Positions 36,298 to 47,786 of a stretch of DNA of 64,000 bases are shown here, piece after piece (positions within the stretch are counted from its first letter, which is position 1; every line of letters begins with the position of its first letter). The notes beneath the pieces were generated by a model, which searched no databases, was not told the DNA's origin, and saw only the letters and a list, made by a program, of their open reading frames with translations. The stretch spans positions 12,605,382 to 12,669,381 of the forward strand of contig NW_022145611.1 in NCBI RefSeq assembly GCF_000002235.5. Reading direction: 5' to 3'. A program made the position numbers and the translations under genes. The DNA is from Strongylocentrotus purpuratus (lineage: Eukaryota > Echinodermata > Echinoidea > Camarodonta > Strongylocentrotidae).

Positions 36298-37731
36298 AGA
36301 GGCGCGGATCCAGGGGGGGGGGCGAGCGGGCCTTGCCCCCCCCCCCCCCCGAAAAAAAGGAGAGAAAGAAAAGGAAAAGAAGGGAAAGGGAAAGAGGAGA
36401 AAAAGGGGGAAAAAGAGGAAGAAGAAAAGAAAAGAGGGAAGAAGGAGATCGGGGGGGGGGGCAAAAGGAATTGCCTCCCAGGCTGCTGCCCCCTCTCCCA
36501 ATCAAAAAATAAAAGAGAAGGAAGGAAAGGGAAAGAAAAAAAAGGAAAAAATGAGATAAAGGGAAGGAAAAAAGAGGAAGAAGAAAAGAAAAGAAGGGGG
36601 ATATCAGTTGCAATTTTCCCGATCGGGGGGGGGGGGATGGTGGAGGCAAAAGGCCCTTGCCTCCCCCCCCCCCCCCCGTCCCCGCGTTAAAAAAAAAAGA
36701 GAAGGAAGGAAAAGGAAAAGAGGAGAGCTAAAAGGGAACAAAAAAGAGGAAGAAGAAAAGAAAAGGGAGAAAAGAAGGGGAGATCAGTCAACAATGTGTG
36801 AGGCGGAGTGGGGCCAAAATGACCTTGCCCCCCCCCCCCCCCAGGCAAACTTAAAAGAGAGAGAAGGGAAGGGAAAGGGAAAGAGGAGAGAAAGGGAAAG
36901 AGCAAAAAGAGAATGAAGAAAGGTAAGGGATATCAGTTGTAATTTTCTCGTCAACAAGGTGTAAATCGGGGGGGGGGGGGGGAACTGGCGTACTGATAGG
37001 GGAGGGGGGGGGGCTTTGGGGAAATAATATTCAAACGTGGTTTATTTCTAATTCCATAACGGTGGTTTACAAATAATGCTGAAATGACATAATTTTCCGA
37101 GATTTTTCATCACTTTTAAGTAAATTGTACTTTTGTATGCGTTTGTTGGAAAATGACAAATTCCTAAATTTATAGCCAGGCAAGAAAATGCTTCTTGAGA
37201 TGCCTACATGTCAGAGCCCGCGGAACGGCGGGGATCGGGATCCTCGGGCCTCCCCCCCCCCCACTTTTTTTGAAAAAGTATATTAAAGAGAAATAGAAAG
37301 AAAGAGAGCAAGAAAGAAAAATAGTTAACTGCCAGTGACCCATTAAAATGATGTATCAAAATATGCTCATCTGACCATGATTAAATTAAATGCCTAAAAC
37401 CACGACGGCTCAGCCCCCTGGATTCCACCTAGGGCCCTTAGATGCTCATCTGACAGTAATTAAACGCCTAAAACCCCTGAGCTTCCGGGGGCTCGGCCCC
37501 CTGACCCCAACGAAAAGCCTCAAGGCGGGCCCCTTGATACTCATCTGACCGTAATTGAGTGCCTAAAACCCTTGAGTTTCCGGGGCTCCGCCCCCTGAAC
37601 CCCACGCCAATTAATGACCTGCAAATGTCACAATTAGGTATCAAAATAATGCTCATCTGACCGTAATTAAATGCCTAAAACCCCTGAACTTCCGGGGGCA
37701 GACAAGGTATCAACATAAGTTCATCTGACTG
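36298..37731. mobile_element. G/C-run element with purine-rich units and CTGACCGTAATTAAA repeats
   Basis: It starts 'aggcgcggatccagg' followed by G and C runs. Four or so purine-rich units (gaaaaggaaaag, ggaagaagaaaag) each end in a G/C hairpin-like block. 'ctggcgtactgat' at about 36987 opens the core shared with 20413 and 39931. Units of 'gctcatctgaccgtaatt', 'cccctgagcttccgg' and 'ggctccgccccctg' follow. The 'ccgggggct' and 'ccgccccc' words are self-complementary. Boundaries are approximate and no coding sequence is present. Confidence 0.55.
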
Positions 37732-38590
37732 CAGGCGGGTAACCAGGGGGGCGGTGGGGTGGTCCCCCAAAAAACGCGTAGCGAGGGAGCGCGGGAGGGG
37801 GGAAACTGAATTCAGACGAAGAATATTTTCGAGAGCGGTACAACGAATCGTCTTCTTTCTCTAAAAATTAAATGAAACGTCGAAGCTTCCGCGCTTCGCA
37901 CGGGAGGGGGGGAACTGAATTTAGACAAGGATTAAGAGTCGAGAACGGTACAACGAATCGTCTTCTTTCTCTAATGATTTAATAAAACGTAAAAGCTTCC
38001 GCGCTTCGCGCAGGAGGAAGAAAATAAATTCAGACGAGGATTATCTTCGAGAGCGGTACAACGAATCGTCTTCTTTCTCTAATAATTTAATGAAACGTCG
38101 AAGCTTCCGCGCTTCGCGCGGGAGGAGGGGGAGGAGACTGAATTTAGACAAGGATTAAGAGTTGAGAACGGTACAACGAATCGTCTTCTTTCTCTAATGA
38201 TTTAATGAAACGTAAAAGCTTCCGCGCTTCGCACGGGGGGGGGGGGGAACTGAAGTTAGACAAGGATTAAGAGTCAAGAACGATACAACGAATCGTTTTC
38301 TTTCTCTAATGATTTAATGAAACGTAAAAGCTTCGCGCGGGAGGGGGGGGAACTGAATTTAGACGAAGATTAAGAGTCGATAACGGTACAACGAATCGTC
38401 TTCTTTCTCTAATAATTTTTTTAAATGTCAAAGCTTCCGCGCTTCGCGGAGGAGGGAGGGGGAAACTCGCCCCTACTTGCACCCACCCCCTCCCAATTAC
38501 GTCACTGCTGGTCACCATAACGTACCAATATTTGGCTCGCATGATTTCAAATTTGCCCCCCCCCCCCCCTAAGAAATCCTGGATCCGTGC
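37732..38590. mobile_element. Inverted relative of the hAT-like element at 3957-4944
   Basis: It begins CAGGCGGGTAACCAGG and ends, on the minus strand, CAGGCACGGATCCAGG. The interior repeats 'tacaacgaatcgtcttc', 'taatgaaacgt' and 'gcttccgcgcttcgcg', the reverse complement of the array in 3957-4944, about six times. No matching 8-bp flanks were found, and the two ends differ, so it may be a recombinant of two related elements. Confidence 0.65.
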
Positions 38591-39926
38591 CTGCATGTAA
38601 TGCTCATGTACCCCTTACAGCTCTATTTATTACCAAAGCAAGTCAATCATTCATTCAATAGCGTCTGACGGTCAAGTCTTAAAAGTAAACAGGTTTCCTT
38701 GCATAATTTGAATTCTATAGGACACTGCTAACAGATAGGACATATTCACAATTCCTGCAAAGTTCTTCAGACTTTCATGTTGGCTGAAAAAGAGATCATG
38801 GGGTTCAAATAAAACCTTTAAGAGATTTATTATTTCCGATCGGTGGGTTTATGTATAAGCAATTGCTTCACGAGGATGAACTGAAATAAACAGATGCGAT
38901 CCCCTTCTGTCGCCTATATAAATTAAAAAAATATATATAGGGCTTGATATGTAGACGGGTGAGATACTTTAACAATGAAACAGTCCTCTTCATTTAACAG
39001 ACTATCAAACAAATTATAAAACTTGCACTCTCCAAAATATAATCGTCAATAATTTAAAATTCTATTGTACTAGCCTGTATATCTTTTTCTAATACAACTG
39101 TAGAGAAAACATATATTGTAACATTCTGTAATATGTGGAATATATTTTACAAATGAACCTCAATATACCTGGCAAATGCGCAATTACACCTTGTTCCCGA
39201 AATATTTTGCGGTACCGCAAAACCTTATGCAGGTACATGCAACTGGGAAACTGTTGATTCGTCGGAAGTTTGCAACTTGAATGGATCTTATTTCAGTCGT
39301 TATGAATTCAAGAGAATCGGAAATGAACGGCGAAATTGTTGTGCTGTTTATGTAGGACCTCCACACAATTCCACATTGATTCCAAATGGATGACAACATA
39401 ATGAAGCACGAAGGCAAAGCTGGTCTCGTAAATGTTTTTAATAATATGTGGTTTTCATTGTGACTTGGTTGCCATGTCTAATGTTTTAAATATGTGCACA
39501 GCTGCATTTGAGATGTAAACTGACTGTACAATATTGAATTTATCTCCCATATAATTATACTAGAGAGAATGTGAATAACAACGAATTTGTTAACAAAACG
39601 CATTTTGCCCCCCCCCCCCTCCACAAAAACGCCCCCCCCCCCTCCAAAAAAAAAAAAAAAAAAAAAAACAGTAAAGGAGTAAACATGGTTTGTATTTTTA
39701 ACCCAAAAGAACATAACAATAATAAAATCCTGAATTAAATCACATATACAATTCCATTCAAAGAAAAAAAAACGTTCACAGGAATTAAATTTCATAAACA
39801 TTGCGCATGCCACCTATACGGTATTTATCAATGGAAGTCTTTATAATAGCGCATATCATGGACATATTGTGCGAAAATGGGAAAGCGTGTCTGTTTTTTT
39901 GTTATAGGGGTGAGAAGACATGAGCC
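38591..39926. other. Unique AT-rich spacer
   Basis: It holds no gene I can support. C runs at 39607 and 39632 followed by poly(A) look like a small G/C-run element fragment. Confidence 0.4.
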
Positions 39927-41035
39927 CCCGAACGCTGGCGTACTGATGGGGGGGGGGGTGTATTTCTTATTCGATACCAGTAATTTACAAATGTTGTTGT
40001 TATGACATGATTTTCCGGTATTTTTTCTCCATTTTTTTTTGTAAGTCTTACCTTTTTATGCGTTTGTTGGACGATAAGAAATTCCCAAATTACAGTCGAG
40101 CGAAAAATACGCTTATTTAGAAGCCTTTATGTCATGGTCTGCAAAGTGGCTGGGCTCGAGCCTCCCCCCCCCCCCCACCTCACTTTTTGAAAAAGTATGT
40201 TAAAGAGAAAAAGAAAGAAAGACGGAGAGAAGAAATAAGTGACCTGCCAATGTCACAAATAAGGTATAAAAAATGCTCATCTGACCGTAATTAAATGCCT
40301 TAAACCCCAGAGCTTAAGGGGGCTCCGCCCCGAACCCCACCAAGGGCCTTAAGGCGGCCCCCTTGATGCTCATCTGACCGTAATTAAATACCTAAGCCCC
40401 TGAGCTTCCGTGGGCTCTGCCCCCTGGAGCCCAACAGGGGCCCTAAGGCGGGCCCGTGGATGCTCATCTGATCGTAATTAAATACCTAAAACCCCTGAGC
40501 TTCCGGGGCTCTGCCCCCTGGACCCACTATAGGGCGGGCCCCTGGATGCTCATCTGACTGTAGTTAAATATTAAAACCTCTGGGCTTCTGGGGGCTACCC
40601 CCCCCCCTGGAACACGTCAATGGCCCTAAGGCGGGCACTGGATGCTCATCTGACCGTAATTAAATACCTAAGCCCCTGAGCTTCCGCGGGCTCTGCCCCC
40701 TGGACCCCACCAAGGGCCCTAAGGCGGGCCCGTGGATGCTCATCTGATCGTAATTAAATACCTAAAACCCCTGAGCTTCCGGGGGCTCTGCCCCCTGGAC
40801 CCACTCACTACAGGGCGGGCCCCTGGATGCTCATCTGACTGTAGTTAAATATTAAAACCTCTGGGCTTCTGGGGGCTCCCCACCTGGAACACGTCAATGG
40901 CCTTAAAGAGGGCCCCTGGATGCTCATCTAACCGTAATTTAATACCTAAAACCCCTGAGCTTCCGGGGCTCAGCCCCTTGACCCCCTACCGAGACTCATG
41001 CCCTGGACCCTACGCCAATTTACGCTCTACCTGAT
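39927..41035. mobile_element. G/C-run element with tandem CTGACCGTAATTAAA units
   Basis: It begins 'ctggcgtactgatggg' and shares the core of the 20.4 and 37.0 kb copies, followed by seven or so units of about 105-125 bp: 'gatgctcatctgac', 'taattaaatacctaa', 'cccctgagcttccg', 'ggctctgccccctgga' and 'ccctaaggcgggcc'. The units form two-unit higher-order repeats (near 40370-40560 and 40650-40850). No coding sequence. Confidence 0.6.
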
Positions 41036-42112
41036 CGTTAATACTCCACTTTGAAAAACGTTCCGCGGGAGCTGCATGTAACATGTAAGACTGGTGGTGA
41101 TGCAGATTTTTTCGTCTGCCCCCCCCCCCTTCCGAACGTTTTTTCTCATTACGTCACTGCCCCTGGAAGGTGAGCCCCCTGGAATGTTTGCCACCCCCAA
41201 CCCCCCCCCCCCCCCATCCCAAACTGTTTCCGGCGCGCCTGATCTATACAGTACTAGTAATGATTCTTTATTCTAATGTTGCCTTGTATTACCGTAGAGG
41301 CTATGTCTACGAGAACGAAGAAGAGAAAATAGAATTGAAAGGAAAAAAAAGTCATATATGCATTAGCATTTCCTGTAATTTCTCAATAAATGTTTATTAG
41401 TTTTCGAAATATTCTGGTGTCCGCAGTCTTAATATTGTTTTCAAACTTCAGATGTGTATCATTGTGAGAATTTCATGAGAGCTTAGTTGTCCCCGTCTTA
41501 TAGAGTTACGATTGATCCAAATCAATCGTAAGTCCTCCAATCAATCGCAAGTTTTTAGTCTCCACTCACTGGGGAAAAGGGGCGGCCGAGCGACTTCAAA
41601 AGTGGGGGGGGGGGGGGGGGGCGGGGCACCAAGAAAAAAGGACACTTTCTGAAGAAAATAAGACACCTAGGCTACAAAGGGAAATCTCAAAGAGAAAATA
41701 GACATTGTTTAGACTTCGGTATATACCCCTACATTGTGTTTACATTATCAGGGATGATTTCAATATTTGTTTCACTTTATACACCATACAAGATATTGCA
41801 TAATGCATCATGCCTTGCAGTTGGGTGTGATGGTCTGAACATTTATTTGCGAGCGAGGAAAAGTGTTAAGATTTGTGAGGTCGCAGTGCGAAAAATTACA
41901 TCTTATAAAGAGGAAAAAACCCAATCCTGATAGGGTTATAAGTACATTTTTTAATAACGGAAGACTGAAAAGACCTTAGATAAAATAACATAAGTATATT
42001 TTGATTTGATTATATTTTCTTCTGCATTCGTGTAATCATACAGTTTTTCGATAACAATAATAATATAAAGTACAATAAGTATTTTTTCTGACAATGAATC
42101 ATAAATTAGCAA

Positions 42113-42165
<53 letters not shown>

Positions 42166-42525
42166 CATAAATACTAAGTTTCCTCAAACATTATAAAACA
42201 TGATACAATTATTTGCGGAAGAAGGACTGTCATTGTAAGCAGATTGCTTGATAAAACGACAACCCCAGACAAAAACTCATGAATATATTAACACATATTA
42301 AGCAGATACGGATAGGTAATTGAAAATACAAATTTCGATGATGGTGATATTGACAATGCAGATGAGGATGATGATGATGATGAAGACGATGATGATGATG
42401 ATGATAATGATTCGAATGAAAGAAGAGATGACATGATAAACAATGAAGAGTTGACACAGAAATTCTACCTTGAGTATTCTGATAATAACATCGTTTCAAC
42501 TTTGGCCTTAAATGAGTAGAGTGAG
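41036..42525. other. Intergenic with simple repeats
   Basis: C runs at about 41119 and 41201, a G run near 41606, a (TA)n tract at about 42115-42160 and a (GAT)n tract at about 42352-42412. No gene. Confidence 0.45.
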
Positions 42526-42684
42526 CAGGCCCGTAGCCACGGGGGGGGGGGGAGCACGTGCCCCCCCCCCCCCAAATAAAATTGAAATTGTTTAGACCCC
42601 TCCCCAGAACGTCGATCAATTACATGTATGTGCCCCCCCCCCCCCCCCCCCCCCCCTAAACATCAAACTCTGGCTACGGCCCTG
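42526..42684. mobile_element. hAT-like MITE, 159 bp
   Basis: Termini CAGGCCCGTAGCCACGG and, on the minus strand, CAGGGCCGTAGCCAGAG. It is flanked by AGAGTGAG (42518-42525) and AGAGGGAG (42685-42692), an 8-bp target duplication with one mismatch. The interior is almost entirely G and C runs. Its termini resemble those of the element at 3957-4944, which puts it in the same broad group. Confidence 0.75.
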
Positions 42685-42924
42685 AGAGGGAGCAACATGA
42701 TTTAATAGATTCTGGGAGGAAGTTCCATAGGTCAGGACCATGGTGTCTTATGAATTTATTTCGGGTATACTAGATGAAAATTTGAGGAATTACGAGTAGG
42801 GTAAGAGTGAATAGCTTTATTCATAGTGTAAAAGTTTTGAAATGAAAGAGGGAGCATATTTTTTTAATACTTAAACATGATCAGTAAACATTGTAGCGAA
42901 TTTATGTCGAATACTGTAAGACTT

Positions 42925-45900
42925 TTCAGTTAGCGTAGGGTGGTGAAAAGTTAATATTCCAGTTTGTCCATAGACAATGTACATGGCGCTAGGGTGGTGA
43001 AAAGTTAGCGTAGGGTGGTGAAAAATTAATATTACCATTTATCCATAGACAATGTACATGACGCTAGGGTGGTGAAAAGATAGCGAAGGGTGGTGAAGAG
43101 TTAATATTCCACTTTATCCATAGACAATGTACATGGCGCTACAGGGTGGTGAAAAGTTAGCGAAGGGTGGTGAAGAGTTAATATTCCACTTTATTCATAG
43201 ACAATGTACATGGCGCTAGGGTGGTGAAAAGTTAGCGAAGGGTGGTGAAGAATTAATATTCTACTTTATACATAGACAATGTACATGGCGCTAGGGTGGT
43301 GAAAAGTTAGCGAAGGGTGGTGAAGAGTTAATATTCCACTTTATCCATAGACAATGTACATGGCGCTACAGGGTGGTGAAAAGTTAGCGAAGGGTGGTGA
43401 AGAGTTAATATTCCACTTTATCAATAGACAATGTACATGGCGCTAGGGTGGTGAAAAGTTAGCGAAGGGTGGTGAAGAATTAATATTCTACTTTATACAT
43501 AGACAATGTACATGGCGCTAGGGTGGTGAAAAGTTAGCGAAGGGTGGTGAAGAGTTAATATTCCACTTTATCCATTGACAATGTACATGGCGCTACAGGG
43601 TGGTGAAAAGTAAGCGAAGGGTGGTGAAGAATTAATATTCTACTTTATACATAGACAATGTACATGGCGCTAGGGTGGTGAAAAGTTAGCGAAGGGTGGT
43701 GAAGAGTTAATATTCCACTTTATCCATAGACAATGTACATGGCGCTAGGGTGGTGAAAAGTTAGCGAAGGGTGGTGAAGAATTAATATTCCACTTTATCC
43801 ATAGACAATGTACATGGCGCTAGGGTGGTGAAAAGTTAGCGAAGGGTGGTGAAGAATTAATATTCTACTTTATACATAGACAATGTACATGGCGCTAGGG
43901 TGGTGAAAAGTTAGCGTAGGGTGGTGAAGAGTTAATATTCCACTTTATCCATAGACAATGTACATGGCGCTACAGGGTGGTGAAAAGTTAGCGAAGGGTG
44001 GTGAAGAGTTAATATTCCACTTTATCCATAGACAATGTACATGGCGCTAGGGTGGTGAAAAGTTAGCGAAGGGTGGTGAAGAATTAATATTCTACTTTAT
44101 ACATAGACAATGTACATGGCGCTAGGGTGGTGAAAAGTTAGCGAAGGGTGGTGAAGAATTAATATTCCACTTTATCCATAGACAATGTACATGGCGCTAG
44201 GGTGGTGAAAAGTTAGCGAAGGGTGGTGAAGAATTAATATTCTACTTTATACATAGACAATGTACATGGCGCTAGGGTGGTGAAAAGTTAGCGTAGGGTG
44301 GTGAAGAGTTAATATTCCACTTTATCCATAGACAATGTACATGGCGCTACAGGGTGGTGAAAAGTTAGCGAAGGGTGGTGAAGAGTTAATATTCCACTTT
44401 ATCCATAGACAATGTACATGGCGCTAGGGTGGTGAAAAGTTAGCGAAGGGTGGTGAAGAATTAATATTAACCTTTATACATAGACAATGTACATGGCGCT
44501 AGGGTGGTGAAAAGTTAGCGAAGGGTGGTGAAGAATTAATATTCCACTTTATCCATAGACAATGTACATGGCGCTATAGGGTGGTGAAAAATTAGCGAAG
44601 GGTGGTGAAGAGTTAATATTCCACTTTATCCATAGACAATGTACATGGCGCTACAGGGTGGTGAAAAGTTAGCGAAGGGTGGTGAAGAATTAATATTCTA
44701 CTTTATCCATAGACAATGTACATGGCGCTACAGGGTGGTGAAAAGTTAGCGAAGGGTGGTGAAGAGTTAATATTCCACTTTATCCATAGACAATGTACAT
44801 GGCGCTACAGGGTGGTGAAAAGTTAGCGAAGGGTGGTGAAGAGTTAATATTCCACTTTATCCATAGACAATGTACATGGCGCTAGGGTGGTGAAAAGTTA
44901 GCGAAGGGTGGTGAAGAATTAATATTAACCTTTATACATAGACAATGTACATGGCGCTAGGGTGGTGAAAAGTTAGCGAAGGGTGGTGAAGAATTAATAT
45001 TCCACTTTATCCATAGACAATGTACATGGCGCTATAGGGTGGTGAAAAATTAGCGAAGGGTGGTGAAGAGTTAATATTCCACTTTATCCATAGACAATGT
45101 ACATGGCGCTACAGGGTGGTGAAAAGTTAGCGAAGGGTGGTGAAGAATTAATATTCTACTTTATCCATAGACAATGTACATGGCGCTACAGGGTGGTGAA
45201 AAGTTAGCGAAGGGTGGTGAAGAGTTAATATTCCACTTTATCCATAGACAATGTACATGGCGCTACAGGGTGGTGAAAAGTTAGCGAAGGGTGGTGAAGA
45301 GTTAATATTCCACTTTATCAATAGACAATGTACATGGCGCTAGGGTGGTGAAAAGTTAGCGAAGGGTGGTGAAGAATTAATATTCTACTTTATACATAGA
45401 CAATGTACATGGCGCTAGGGTGGTGAAAAGTTAGCGAAGGGTGGTGAAGAGTTAATATTCCACTTTATCCATTGACAATGTACATGGCGCTACAGGGTGG
45501 TGAAAAGTAAGCGAAGGGTGGTGAAGAATTAATATTCTACTTTATACATAGACAATGTACATGGCGCTAGGGTGGTGAAAAGTTAGCGAAGGGTGGTGAA
45601 GAGTTAATATTCCACTTTATCCATAGACAATGTACATGGCGCTAGGGTGGTGAAAAGTTAGCGAAGGGTGGTGAAGAATTAATATTCCACTTTATCCATA
45701 GACAATGTACATGGCGCTAGGGTGGTGAAAAGTTAGCGAAGGGTGGTGAAGAATTAATATTCTACTTTATACATAGACAATGTACATGGCGCTAGGGTGG
45801 TGAAAAGTTAGCGTAGGGTGGTGAAGAGTTAATATTCCACTTTATCCATAGACAATGTACATGGCGCTACAGGGTGGTGAAAAGTTAGCGAAGGGTGGTG

Positions 45901-46855
45901 AAGAGTTAATATTCCACTTTATCCATAGACAATGTACATGGCGCTACAGGGTGGTGAAAAGTTAGCGAAGGGTGGTGAAGAGTTAATATTCCACTTTATC
46001 AATAGACAATGTACATGGCGCTAGGGTGGTGAAAAGTTAGCGAAGGGTGGTGAAGAATTAATATTCCACTTTATCCATAGACAATGTACATGGCGCTATA
46101 GGGTGGTGAAAAATTAGCGAAGGGTGGTGAAGAGTTAATATTCCACTTTATCCATAGACAATGTACATGGCGCTACAGGGTGGTGAAAAGTTAGCGAAGG
46201 GTGGTGAAGAATTAATATTCTACTTTATACATAGACAATGTACATGGCGCTAGGGTGGTGAAAAGTTAGCGAAGGGTGGTGAAGAGTTAATATTCTACTT
46301 TATCCATAGACAATGTACATGGCGCTAGGGTGGTGAAAAGTTAGCGAAGGGTGGTGAAGAATTAATATTAACCTTTATACATAGACAATGTACATGGCGC
46401 TATAGGGTGGTGAAAAGTTAGCGTAGGGTGGTGAAGAATTAATATTCCACTTTATCCATTGACAATGTACATGGCGCTATAGGGTGGTGAAAAGTTAGCG
46501 AAGGGTGGTGAAGAGTTAATATTCCACTTAATCCATAGACAATGTACTTGGCGCTATAGGGTGGTGAAGAGTTAATATTCCAGTTTATCCATAGACAATG
46601 TACTTGGCGCTATAGGGTGGTGAAAAGTTAGCATAGGGTGGTGAAGAGTTAATATTCCACTTTATCCATAGACAATGTACATGGCGCTAGGATGGTGAAA
46701 AGTTAGCGTAGGGTGGTGAAGAGTTAATATTCCAGTTTATCCATAGACAATGTACTTGGCGCTATAGGGTGGTGAAAAGTTAGCGTAGGGTGGTGAAGAG
46801 TTAATATTCCACTTTATCCATAGACAATGTACATGGCGCTAGGGTGATGAAGAGC
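42925..46855 (-). repeat. 75-bp satellite, right array (minus orientation), about 50 units
   Basis: This is the reverse complement of the array at 34904-36045: 'atagacaatgtacatgg', 'cgctagggtggtgaaaag', 'ttagcgaagggtggtg', 'aagaattaatattc'. Units are 75 bp, or 78 bp when 'taca' replaces 'ta' before the G run. Variant units recur at long spacing ('attaatattaaccttta' near 44460, 44922 and 46363; 'aaaagtaagcgaagg' near 43605 and 45507), showing internal duplications of about 460 bp and 1.9 kb. The array is much more uniform than the left one. Confidence 0.95.
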
Positions 46856-47371
46856 TGCCCTCGTATAATTATGATGATCGAGATGATGAAAAATTAGATA
46901 CGTATAGAAATAAATGCATGACGGTGAAATCACTTTCTGTAATTAGGTAAGAGTTGATATTATACGCCCTTTTCCCCCGATAGAAAATGTATATGGCTTG
47001 CTAATGATGGCCGTAAAGCCTAAAGTCAAAAGAAGAATATAATGGTAGGCATATATACGCTTGCTTATCAGGGATGGCGATTCTAAATTAAAAGATTAAA
47101 ACTGCTCTACATGCGGCCTCCGTTCTTTGACTTTTACCCCCCCCCCCCTCCATCCTCCTCTTCCATACTATATCCATCCGTCTCCTGGTTGTAAATCAGC
47201 GATCACTGCGCTGACGCCTGGAGGATACACAAAGCATTATATTGCGTGCAAGCGGTTGTACAATGCGATCCTTACCATTCACCAAATTGGCAATTTTTAC
47301 ACATTGGTGAACGTTGATGGGCTACGTTCATCTCCGATTAGGTGTGTGAAGAAAAGCTTCACCCACGTTAT
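46856..47371. repeat. Outer flank of right satellite arm
   Basis: The inverted partner of 34465-34903. The strongest match is 47205-47366 ('gcggttgtacaatgcgatc', 'ttggcaatttttacacatt', 'ctccgattaggtgtgtgaag'). It ends exactly where the fold-back element at 47372 begins. Confidence 0.75.
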
Positions 47372-47560
47372 TATGGAGCGCCAAAGGGGCCAATATCAAC
47401 AGTCACAAAAACGAACAAAGATGCATACAAACAAACAAAGAAGCATACAAACAAACAAAGGACAGAGCAAAATAGACAAAGTACCCAGAAGAAAGGACCA
47501 ATTAACAAAGAATAAATCAAAGGTCAGAGCAAAATAGACAAAGTACAGGTCAGAAGAAAC

Positions 47561-47786
47561 AGAGGGCGTTTTGGTTTACGGTAAGCAAATAGACATCAGG
47601 CACGAAAACGAGAAAGGACAAACTCAAAAGGACATCACCTCAGCTACGAAGTGACCCTCAAAGGACAACAGAGGGCGTTTTGGTTTACGGTAAGCAAATA
47701 GACATCAAGCACGAAAACGAGAAAGGACAAACTCAAAAGGACATCAGCTCAGCTACGAAGTGACCCTCAAAGGACAACAGAGGGCG
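47561..47786. repeat. 109-bp minisatellite, two units (left arm)
   Basis: 'agagggcg' recurs at 47561, 47670 and 47779, a period of exactly 109 bp. The right arm carries four units of the same repeat. Confidence 0.9.

Noticed and set aside
39184-39417. 77-codon minus frame in the unique spacer
   Set aside because: No domain, no splice context and no conserved motif. Length is within chance for AT-rich DNA.
42925-46855. Regular spaced repeats considered as a CRISPR-like array
   Set aside because: The units are contiguous with no unique spacers, in an animal genome with no cas genes. It is an ordinary satellite.
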